Assembly: GCA_900468805.1 (NCBI GenBank)
Contig: UEIF01000012.1
Coordinates: forward strand, 62,001 to 126,000
Length of the DNA stretch: 64,000 nt
DNA from: Hyphomicrobiales bacterium
GTDB lineage: Bacteria; Pseudomonadota; Alphaproteobacteria; Rhizobiales; Rhizobiaceae
Reading direction: 5' to 3'
This document shows positions 37,702 through 45,286 of the stretch, piece after piece. How positions within the stretch are numbered: the first letter of the stretch is position 1; each line of letters opens with the position of its first letter. Below the pieces are notes generated by a model. That model saw nothing but the letters and a program-made list of their open reading frames with translations. It did not search any database and was not told the DNA's origin. The translations under genes were made by a program, and so were the position numbers.

Positions 37702-38831
37702 GAGCTCCCCGCATCTTCTTTTATGTTCAGCATCTGCTCGGCATCGGTCATATTGCGCGCGCCAGCCGCATCGCCAATGCGCTGGTGAAGGACGGCTTCG
37801 AGGTCACCGTCGTCACCGGCGGCCTGCCAGTGCCTGGCTTTCCAGGCGAGGGTGTCAAGACGATCGAGCTGGCACCCGTCGTTGCCAGCAATATCGGCTT
37901 TTCCGGCCTTGCCGATGTCGATGGGCAGGCTGCGGGCGAAGAGTTTCTTTCCAGGCGACGCGACCTGCTTCTCAAAGCCTTCGAGGAAGCAAGGCCTGAT
38001 GTCGTCATTATCGAGGCCTTCCCGTTCGGCCGTCGGCAGATGCGCTTCGAATTGCTGCCGCTTCTCGATGCGATTGAGACCGTCGAACCGCGGCCGAAGC
38101 TCTTAAGTTCGGTGCGCGACATCCTGCAGGAAAACCGCAAGCCCGGCCGCGACGAGGAAACGGTCAAGCTGATCAAGGACCATTTCGACGCCGTGCTCGT
38201 GCATGGCGATCCTGAATTCGTGCGCCTGGAAGACACTTTTCCGTTCACCGTCGAGATCGCCGACCGGCTGCGCTATACCGGTCTCGTTGCTCCGCCGCCG
38301 GCACCGGAACCATCCGAGACATTCGACATCATCGCTTCGGCGGGCGGCGGCGCCGTTGGGCTGGAGCTGATGCGCGCCGCGCGCGGTGCGGCCGCACTCC
38401 TGCCTGCCGATATCAGCTGGCTGCTGATTACAGGTCCCAACCTTCCCGCAGCCGATTTTTCCGCATTGTCTGAAGATGCGCCTGCCAATGTCACCCTGGT
38501 GCGGTTCCGCAAGGACTTCCCCTCGCTGTTGCGTGGTGCGAAAGTCTCGATCTCGCAGGCCGGCTACAACACGGTGGGTGATCTCTTACGCACCCGATGC
38601 CACTCGATCCTCATCCCCTTCACGGCGGCCGGTGAGACGGAGCAGACCGTGCGCGCCGAACGGCTGCGGGCGCTTGGTCTTGCCGAAATCCTCCCGGAGG
38701 ACGGGCTGACCGTCGACGATGTCAAGGCTGCGGTCGAACGGGCACTTGCAGCACCGTTGCGTCCGGCCATTTCCCTCAATCTCGACGGAGCGGCAAAAAG
38801 TGCGGCCATCATTCGCTCAATGATCGGCTGA
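37698..38831 (+). CDS. COG4671-like (GT28/MurG-type) glycosyltransferase, second copy
   Basis: 377 residues. It has the same layout as the gene at 35234: F-Y-V-Q-H-L-L-G-I-G-H-I-A-R-A-S-R-I-A at the N terminus, a donor domain with A-S-A-G-G-G-A-V-G, and S-Q-A-G-Y-N-T-V-G-D-L-L then F-T-A-A-G-E-T-E-Q-T-V-R-A. The two are divergent paralogues, not a recent duplication. The ATG at 37698 sits in an ATGA overlap. It is followed by a 194-bp gap before the large ABC protein. Confidence 0.8.
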   Translation: MRAPRIFFYVQHLLGIGHIARASRIANALVKDGFEVTVVTGGLPVPGFPGEGVKTIELAPVVASNIGFSGLADVDGQAAGEEFLSRRRDLLLKAFEEARPDVVIIEAFPFGRRQMRFELLPLLDAIETVEPRPKLLSSVRDILQENRKPGRDEETVKLIKDHFDAVLVHGDPEFVRLEDTFPFTVEIADRLRYTGLVAPPPAPEPSETFDIIASAGGGAVGLELMRAARGAAALLPADISWLLITGPNLPAADFSALSEDAPANVTLVRFRKDFPSLLRGAKVSISQAGYNTVGDLLRTRCHSILIPFTAAGETEQTVRAERLRALGLAEILPEDGLTVDDVKAAVERALAAPLRPAISLNLDGAAKSAAIIRSMIG

Positions 38832-39025
38832 AACCCTCGCCTATTCTAAAATTCATGTGATATAAGAAAATTTCCGGCGAGAATCGGCGTTTCGACATTA
38901 GTCCGCTCCGCCTTGTTTTCGTTGCGATATCGGCGGTCTGACTGCATGGTCCTGTACTCGGAGATTCTCCCTTCCCCAGCATCAGGATCGCTGTACGGAC
39001 TTTCCCCACAGTCTGACGGTTAGCC

Positions 39026-41740
39026 ATGGAAAAAAGCCTCGCGCGCTACATCTGGAAGAACACGCGGCTGCAGCAGCTCTGGATTCTGCTGGTCGTCGCA
39101 GCCTCCATGGTGCCCTACTTTCTATCCTTCGACCTGCCGAAGCAGATCGTCAACGGACCTATTCAGGGTGACGGCTTCGAAGGGCCGGGTGCGCGACAGA
39201 CCTTCATGCACATCGCCTACGACATCCCGCTGATCGGTCATGTCGAATTCTTCAAGGGCCTGGAACTCAACCGCTTCCAGATGCTGATGGCGCTGAGCCT
39301 CGTCTTCCTTGCGCTGGTGGTCCTGAATGGACTCTTCAAGTTTTACATCAACACCTATAAGGGCCGGCTCGGCGAACGCATGCTGCGCCGCATCCGCTTC
39401 GAGCTTATCGATCGCGTGCTGCGCTTCCCGCCCTCCCATTTCAAACGGGTGAAATCGGCCGAAATCGCCACCATGATCAAGGACGAGGTGGAGCCGATGG
39501 GCGGCTTCACGGGCGACGCCTTCGTCTCACCCGCCCTGCTCGGCGGTCAGGCGATTACCGCGCTGGCCTTCATCATCATCCAGAATTTCTGGCTGGGCAT
39601 GATCGCGGCGGGCATCGTCGGCGTGCAGGCCATCGTCATTCCCCGCATGCGCAAGCGTCTCTTGGAACTCGGCCGCCAGCGCCAGCTGACCGCGCGTGAA
39701 CTTTCGGGACGCGTGGGCGAGATCGTCGACGGCATCGGCACGATCCACGGCAACGACACCTCCAATTTCGAGCGTGCCGATATCGCGACCCGCCTCGGCC
39801 GCATCTTCTCGATCCGCTACGACCTTTATCAGTGGAAGTTTCTGGTCAAGTTCATCAACAACTTCCTCGCCCAGGTCACGCCCTTCCTGTTCTACGCAAT
39901 CGGCGGTTATCTGGCGCTGCAGGGCAGGCTCGACATCGGTCAGCTCATCGCCGTCATTTCCGCCTACAAGGACCTGCCCGGCCCGCTGAAGGAGCTGATC
40001 GACTGGGACCAGATGCGCCAAGACGTGCAGGTCAAGTATGCGCAGGTCTACGAGCAGTTCAATGTCGAGCCGCTGATCGACAGCCGCATCCAGGAGCTTG
40101 CAACGGCGCCGATCGCGCCGCTGACGAGCGCCTTCGTCGTCACAAACCTCTCTGTCAGCGACGACAGCGGCGCACGCCTCGTCGATCACGTCTCCGTCGA
40201 GATCAAACCGAACGAGACAGTTGCGATCGTCGGGCCGAACGGCAGCGGCGCGGAGGCCTTCGCCGAAGCGCTCGGCCGTCTCGTCTGGCCGGATTCCGGC
40301 CGCATCACCATCGACGGACAGGATCTGCTGGATCTGCCGGAATCGATCACCGGCCGGCGCATCTCCTATGCGGCCGCCGACAGCTATTTCTTCCACGGCA
40401 CGCTGCGCGACAACCTCGTCTACGGCCTCAAGCATGCGCCGATGAAAGAACCCGAATATGATGACAAGACCGCCCAGGAATACAAATGGCACGTGGCGGA
40501 ATCGCAGAAGGCCGGCAATCCGACGCTCGACCTCAACAGCGACTGGGTCGACTACAGCGCTGCCGGCGCAAATGGACCTGAAGACCTGCTGAAGGCGATC
40601 CGGCCGGTACTCGACGCCGTCATGATGTCGCAGGACATTCTGGATCTGGCGCTGCGCTCGACCGTCAATACCGAGGTTCATACAGCGCTCGGTAGCCATA
40701 TCGTCGAACTCAGGACGTCACTGCGTGAGCGGCTTGCCGGGGAAAACCTCGACGCGATCGTCGTGCCCTTCGATTTCGACGCTTACAATACGCAGGCAAC
40801 CGTCGGCGAAAACCTGCTCTTCGGTACGATGAAGCGGCCGCTGATGAACAACCGACGGCTTGCCGGACATCCCTATTTCCAGCAGCTCTTCCGCGATACA
40901 GGGCTCAGCACCGATCTCTATGCTATGGGCCTGGAAATTGCCGAGAACGCGGTGGAACTCTTCCATGACCTGCCGCCGGACCACCCCTTCTTCCAGCAGC
41001 TCACCTTCATGACGGCGGATGACATTCCGACCTACCAGGCGCTGCTGCAGAAGCTGCAGGGCAAGCGCTTCGAGGATGCGACGCCGGAAGACCGGGCAAG
41101 CATCATCCGTCTGAGCTTTGCCTATATCGAACCACGGCACCGCTTTGGCCTACTGACCCAGGCACTGACGGACAAGATCGTCAGTGCCCGCAAGCAGTTC
41201 CATCAGAATATCCCCGACGACCTCGCCGAACTGATCGAGCGTTATGACATCAGCCGCTTCACGGCCTCCGCGAGCCTTATGGACAACGTGCTCTTCGGCC
41301 GAATCGCCTATCAGCAGGCCGATGCCTCCGACCGCATTCGCCTCATCATGGGTGAGCTCTTCGATGCGCTCGATCTCTATGACGACGTATTGTCGATCGG
41401 CCTTGAATTTGACGTCGGCTCCGGCGGCAAGCGGCTGACGGGGGTGCAGCGGCAGAAGCTCAATCTTGCCCGCGCGCTGCTCAAGCGGTCCGACTACTTC
41501 ATCTTCAACCGGCCGATCCCGGCGCTCGACCAGCGCATCCAGGATCAGATCACCCGCAACATCATCGAAGGCCTGCACGAGGAAGGTAAGCGCCCGGCGA
41601 TCATCTGGGTGTTGTCAAACGCCAAGCTTGCCGAAATCTTCGATCGGATTCTGCTCTTCGATCGCGGCGATCTTGCCGAGGCGGGCAACTATCCGGAACT
41701 TTCCGAGAAAAACGGGATGTTCAAGGAACTGTTATCGTAA
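39026..41740 (+). CDS. ABC exporter-like protein with a degenerate, expanded nucleotide-binding domain
   Basis: 904 residues against about 600 for a normal half-exporter. Residues 15-345 form an exporter-type membrane domain. The ATPase domain starts near 370 but its motifs are broken: Walker A G-P-N-G-S-G-A-E (403-410, Lys and Ser/Thr replaced by Ala and Glu), Q-loop Gln replaced by Ala (A-A-A-D, 449-452), signature L-T-G-V-Q-R-Q (804-810), Walker B F-I-F-N-R-P (825-830, Asp-Glu replaced by Asn-Arg), H-loop V-L-S-N (862-865, no His). About 280 extra residues (468-748) lie between Q-loop and signature. A D/E-N-x-x-x-G motif recurs at 462, 595 and 753. ATP hydrolysis looks impossible. The open frame is intact, so it is kept by selection. 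Confidence 0.85.
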   Translation: MEKSLARYIWKNTRLQQLWILLVVAASMVPYFLSFDLPKQIVNGPIQGDGFEGPGARQTFMHIAYDIPLIGHVEFFKGLELNRFQMLMALSLVFLALVVLNGLFKFYINTYKGRLGERMLRRIRFELIDRVLRFPPSHFKRVKSAEIATMIKDEVEPMGGFTGDAFVSPALLGGQAITALAFIIIQNFWLGMIAAGIVGVQAIVIPRMRKRLLELGRQRQLTARELSGRVGEIVDGIGTIHGNDTSNFERADIATRLGRIFSIRYDLYQWKFLVKFINNFLAQVTPFLFYAIGGYLALQGRLDIGQLIAVISAYKDLPGPLKELIDWDQMRQDVQVKYAQVYEQFNVEPLIDSRIQELATAPIAPLTSAFVVTNLSVSDDSGARLVDHVSVEIKPNETVAIVGPNGSGAEAFAEALGRLVWPDSGRITIDGQDLLDLPESITGRRISYAAADSYFFHGTLRDNLVYGLKHAPMKEPEYDDKTAQEYKWHVAESQKAGNPTLDLNSDWVDYSAAGANGPEDLLKAIRPVLDAVMMSQDILDLALRSTVNTEVHTALGSHIVELRTSLRERLAGENLDAIVVPFDFDAYNTQATVGENLLFGTMKRPLMNNRRLAGHPYFQQLFRDTGLSTDLYAMGLEIAENAVELFHDLPPDHPFFQQLTFMTADDIPTYQALLQKLQGKRFEDATPEDRASIIRLSFAYIEPRHRFGLLTQALTDKIVSARKQFHQNIPDDLAELIERYDISRFTASASLMDNVLFGRIAYQQADASDRIRLIMGELFDALDLYDDVLSIGLEFDVGSGGKRLTGVQRQKLNLARALLKRSDYFIFNRPIPALDQRIQDQITRNIIEGLHEEGKRPAIIWVLSNAKLAEIFDRILLFDRGDLAEAGNYPELSEKNGMFKELLS

Positions 41741-41836
41741 TATTCTATTGGGGCGGCAGAGACGGCGCCCGCAAGGTGCTTGGAGTTGGTTTTTAGCGCA
41801 TGATCACGGACCATGCGGCAGGGGATTGTAACGCTC

Positions 41837-42304
41837 ATGCTGTTGAGAGATGAAGTCGAAATGCTGCGGCGGGTGCCGATCTTCTCGAGGATCGCACCAG
41901 CGAAACTCAAGCTCTTGGCTTTCACCTCCGACCGCATGACGTACCACGTCGGCCAGAACCTGTTCCGACAGGGCGATGTCGGCGACGCCGCCTATGTCGT
42001 TCTGTCAGGCACGGCCGATATCATCGTTTCCTCGCCTGCCGGCGAGATCAAGGTTGCCGATGTCGAGGTCAATTCCATCGTCGGCGAAATCGCCATTCTC
42101 TGCGACGTCTCGCGTACGGCAACCGTGCGTGCGACCTCTCCGCTCGAAGTCCTGCGCATCAGCAAGGAACATTTCCTCAAGCTTCTGAGTGATTTCCCGG
42201 AAATGGCCGTGGAGATCATGCGCGTGCTCGCCGACCGTCTCAACCACACGACCGCCGAACTGACCGCCGCGCGCGCTGCCAAGCAGCCGCAGATGGCGCA
42301 ATAA
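41837..42304 (+). CDS. Cyclic nucleotide-binding (Crp-type) domain protein without HTH
   Basis: About 155 residues, almost only a cNMP-binding beta-barrel: F-S-R-I-A-P-A-K-L-K-L-L-A-F, F-R-Q-G-D-V-G-D-A-A-Y-V-V-L-S-G, and the phosphate-binding cassette V-G-E-I-A-I-L-C-D-V-S-R-T-A-T-V-R-A. The Glu and Arg that bind the cyclic phosphate are present. No DNA-binding domain follows, so it is a regulatory subunit or sensor rather than a Crp regulator. It starts 96 bp after the degenerate ABC gene; AGGGG precedes the ATG at 41837, and an ATG at 41813 is also open. A strong terminator follows. Confidence 0.82.
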   Translation: MLLRDEVEMLRRVPIFSRIAPAKLKLLAFTSDRMTYHVGQNLFRQGDVGDAAYVVLSGTADIIVSSPAGEIKVADVEVNSIVGEIAILCDVSRTATVRATSPLEVLRISKEHFLKLLSDFPEMAVEIMRVLADRLNHTTAELTAARAAKQPQMAQ

Positions 42305-42332
42305 CGCCCGAAAATAAGATCCCAAACAAAAA

Positions 42333-42363
42333 GGCCCGCCGGGTTTCCCAGGCGGGCCTTTTC
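42333..42363 (+). terminator. Intrinsic terminator
   Basis: GGCCCGCC (42333-42340) and GGCGGGCC (42351-42358) form a perfect 8-bp GC-rich stem with a 10-base loop, followed by TTTT(T)C and preceded by AAAAA. It closes the cyclic-nucleotide-binding gene and, read from the other strand, probably also ends the convergent MFS gene. Confidence 0.9.
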
Positions 42364-42377
42364 GTTATGCCTATGCG

Positions 42378-43709
42378 CTATTCGCGCTGTTCCAGCGCCC
42401 GGCTGAAGGCAAGAGCCGCTAGCGTGCAGATCGCGCCCGAGAGCAGGTAGTAGCCGACGAAGGTCAGGCCGAACTGGCTTGACAGGCTGAGCGCGACCAG
42501 CGGTGCGAAGCCGGCACCGATCAGCCAGGCAAGGTCGGAGGTGAAGGCCGCACCGGTGTAGCGATAGCCGCGCCCGAAACGCGACGATATTGAGCCGGTC
42601 GCCTGGCCGAAGGAAAGACCGAGCACGCCGAAGCCTATGATAACGAAGGCGTCATGACCGCTGTTGCCGGCGCCAATCAGGAACGGACCGATGAAGCTGA
42701 AGATCGCAATGAGCACAGCGCAGATCGCAAGCTGCGCGCGACGGCCGATGCGGTCGGCGATCATGCCCGAGGCGATGATGGCGACGAAGCCAACCATGGC
42801 GCCGATAACCTGCACCACCATGAAGGCGCCGATCGGCTGGTTGCCGTAAAGGCTCATCCAGCCGAGTGGGAAGATGGTGACGAGGTGGAACATGGCAAAG
42901 CTTGCCAGCGGCACGAAAGCACCGATTAGGATATCGCGGCCGTGGACGCGCAGCACGTCGAGGATCGGCGCGGCCTCAAGCTCATGCTGCTCAAGAAGCG
43001 TGCCGAATTCCTTGGTCATGACAAGGCGAAGGCGGGCGAAGAGTGCGACGACGTTGATCGCGAAGGCGACGAAGAACGGATAACGCCAGCCCCATGAGAG
43101 GAAGTCTTCCGGGGAGAGGTTTGCGACGAAGTAACCGAACAGGATGCTCGCCAGCGCAAAGCCGATCGGTGCGCCGAGCTGCGGGATCATTGCGTACCAG
43201 CCGCGATGATTCGGGGGCGCATTCAGCGCCAGAAGCGAAGCAAGGCCATCCCATGCGCCGCCAAGCGCGAAGCCCTGGCCAAGTCTGAAGAGTGCCAGCA
43301 GGGCGATCGACCAGTAGCCGATTTCATCATAGCCCGGCAGGAAGGCGATCGACGCCGTCGAGCCGCCGAGCAGGAAGAGCGCGATCGTGAGCTTCGTGCC
43401 GCGCCCGTACAAACGGTCGATCGTCATGAAGACGACCGACCCGACGGGGCGAGCAAGGAAAGCGAGCGAGAAGATTGCAAAGGAATAGAGCGTGCCCGTC
43501 AGCCGATCCGGTGCGAAGGGAAAGACGAGCTGCGGAAAGACGAGTACGGATGCAAGGCCGTAAACGAAGAAATCGAAAAATTCCGACATGCGACCGATCA
43601 CCACGCCGACCGCGATACTGCCGGGCGAAACCGGCTTGTCGTCGTGAATGCGCCGCGCATCCCTTTCCAGCGATGAAGATGATGGACCTAAATGTCTGGC
43701 AGTAGCCAT
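42378..43709 (-). CDS. MFS transporter, metabolite:H+ symporter (MHS) type
   Basis: 443 residues with 12 predicted membrane helices. The N-terminal R-M-S-E-F-F-D-F-F-V-Y-G, the G-S-V-V-F-M-T-I-D-R-L-Y-G-R-G-T-K loop 2-3 signature, and R-L-G-Q-G-F-A-L-G-G-A-W-D-G are typical of MHS symporters (ProP, ShiA, citrate and aromatic-acid carriers). The substrate is not evident. It is divergent from cyoA with 374 bp between them and convergent with the preceding gene. Confidence 0.88.
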   Translation of the reverse strand: MATARHLGPSSSSLERDARRIHDDKPVSPGSIAVGVVIGRMSEFFDFFVYGLASVLVFPQLVFPFAPDRLTGTLYSFAIFSLAFLARPVGSVVFMTIDRLYGRGTKLTIALFLLGGSTASIAFLPGYDEIGYWSIALLALFRLGQGFALGGAWDGLASLLALNAPPNHRGWYAMIPQLGAPIGFALASILFGYFVANLSPEDFLSWGWRYPFFVAFAINVVALFARLRLVMTKEFGTLLEQHELEAAPILDVLRVHGRDILIGAFVPLASFAMFHLVTIFPLGWMSLYGNQPIGAFMVVQVIGAMVGFVAIIASGMIADRIGRRAQLAICAVLIAIFSFIGPFLIGAGNSGHDAFVIIGFGVLGLSFGQATGSISSRFGRGYRYTGAAFTSDLAWLIGAGFAPLVALSLSSQFGLTFVGYYLLSGAICTLAALAFSRALEQRE

Positions 43710-44083
43710 ACGAAACGCCTCCCTCGTTCAAGGTGCCTGTGACAAAGCACCCCAAGCTGATCTTGTTCCATCTTTGCAGCTTATCAAGTCCGATTGCGCA
43801 AATAGTTTTCCCGAATTCTCAAAAATCAATGCGGACGAAAAAATCGCCCAATACACCGGCCGACCTATTCCAGAGTTTTATTGGGCAAAGCCTTACATTT
43901 CGGATATACAAAAATCGACGCCCGCCAAATTCCTTCTGGATTTCATCAGGATTCAACGGCGTCAGGGAGGCTGACTTCTCCCGCAGTGCAAAATGCGTGT
44001 TGCACTGCGACCAAAGACCTCATATCGCTGCGCGTGCCAGTGCTTTAGTCGGCAATCGAACGAAACAAAAAGAGCTTAGAGAC
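43710..44083. other. 374-bp MFS/cyo divergent regulatory region
   Basis: No gene is seen. A possible promoter for cyo reads TTGGGC (43881-43886), 18 bases, TATACA (43905-43910). A perfect inverted repeat follows (listed separately). A small palindrome TTGCGCAA sits at 43795-43802. No clear FNR box (TTGAT-N4-ATCAA) was found. Confidence 0.4.
43982..44009. promoter_or_regulatory. Perfect inverted repeat upstream of cyoA
   Basis: CGCAGTGCAA (43982-43991) and TTGCACTGCG (44000-44009), 10-base arms with an 8-base gap, 74 bp before the cyoA start and about 70 bp after the candidate -10. It could be a regulator binding site or an mRNA leader hairpin. No T-run follows, so it is not a terminator. Confidence 0.5.
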
Positions 44084-45244
44084 GTGCAAAAACTGTCAAA
44101 GTTTTCCCGCCTTCTACTGATCTTGCCGCTGTTTTTTTTGGCAGGATGCAACCTGGTGGTCATGTCGCCTTCGGGTGATATCGCCACCCAACAGCGTGAC
44201 CTCATCATCGTCTCCACGGTGCTGATGTTGCTGATCATCATTCCGGTGATCTTTCTCACGCTGTTTTTCGCCTGGCGCTACCGGCGCTCCAATACGGCCG
44301 CGAACTACGCGCCCGAATGGCATCATTCCACGCGCCTCGAAATCGTGATCTGGGCCGCGCCGCTCGCCATCATTATCGCGCTCGGCGCCATCACGTGGAT
44401 TTCCACGCATAAGCTCGATCCCTACCGCCCGCTTGACCGTATCGATGCGGACCGTGCCATTCCGGCAGATACCAAGCCGCTGACCGTCGAGGTCGTGGCA
44501 CTCGACTGGAAATGGCTATTCTTCTATCCCGACCTCGGTATTGCGACGGTCAATGAGCTCGCAGCTCCCGTCGACATGCCGATCAGTTTCAAGATCACCG
44601 CCTCCTCGGTGATGAACTCCTTCTTCATTCCTGCCCTTGCCGGCCAGGTCTATGCCATGCCCGGCATGCAAACGAGATTGCACGCCGTCATCAACAAGGA
44701 AGGCGAGTATGACGGTTTCTCCGCAAATTACAGCGGTGAAGGCTTCTCGCACATGCGCTTCAAATTCCACGGCCTGAACCAAGAGGACTTCGACGCCTGG
44801 GTGGCGCAGGTCAAACAGCGCGGCACGATGCTCAATCGCGACACCTATCTGAAGCTCGAAAAGCCGAGCGAGAACGAGCCGGTGCGCTATTATGCCGGTG
44901 CCGATGCCGACCTTTACGACGCGATCCTCAACATGTGCGCCACGCCCGGCAAGATGTGTGCAGGCGAGATGATGCACATCGACATGATGGGCGGCGGCGG
45001 CAAGGAAAGCCAAGAAAACCGCGAAAAGCTGACCTACGACAACCGCCATGCGGACGACGGCATCGTTGCACCTGCGGCGACCGTGCCCGCAACCGGGGCC
45101 CCCGCGCGTAGCGAGCCGGCCAGGAATAGCGGCGGCGACATGCAGGACATGCCCGGAATGGACATGCAGCATGAGGGTCACTCCATGCCTGGCACGAGCA
45201 ACGGCGGCGATCCGGCGCCGGCGCAGCTCAACAATAACAATTAA
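44084..45244 (+). CDS. cyoA: Cytochrome bo-type ubiquinol oxidase subunit II
   Basis: 386 residues. A lipoprotein signal ends L-A-G-C (about 17-20); two membrane helices follow (about 40-62 and 84-104), then a periplasmic cupredoxin domain without a CuA site, as in quinol oxidases. V-E-V-V-A-L-D-W-K-W-L-F-F-Y and S-V-M-N-S-F-F-I-P-A-L-A-G-Q-V-Y-A-M are typical CyoA segments. The C-terminal extension is unusual: residues 353-368 hold five Met and two His. It starts at GTG (44084), chosen because it gives the clean lipoprotein signal. First gene of cyoABCD-surf1. Confidence 0.92.
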   Translation: MQKLSKFSRLLLILPLFFLAGCNLVVMSPSGDIATQQRDLIIVSTVLMLLIIIPVIFLTLFFAWRYRRSNTAANYAPEWHHSTRLEIVIWAAPLAIIIALGAITWISTHKLDPYRPLDRIDADRAIPADTKPLTVEVVALDWKWLFFYPDLGIATVNELAAPVDMPISFKITASSVMNSFFIPALAGQVYAMPGMQTRLHAVINKEGEYDGFSANYSGEGFSHMRFKFHGLNQEDFDAWVAQVKQRGTMLNRDTYLKLEKPSENEPVRYYAGADADLYDAILNMCATPGKMCAGEMMHIDMMGGGGKESQENREKLTYDNRHADDGIVAPAATVPATGAPARSEPARNSGGDMQDMPGMDMQHEGHSMPGTSNGGDPAPAQLNNNN

Positions 45245-45286
45245 CCTGGCGCTTTGCGTCGCAAGACATAATGAACGGGTTGTTCC

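Noticed and set aside
39026..41740. Degenerate ABC gene as a pseudogene or sequencing error
   Set aside because: The 904-codon frame has no stop or frameshift, codon use is like its neighbours, and only the catalytic residues are changed while the folds around them are kept.
43710..44083. FNR-type box before cyoA
   Set aside because: No TTGAT-N4-ATCAA-like sequence was found; only the unrelated inverted repeat is clear.
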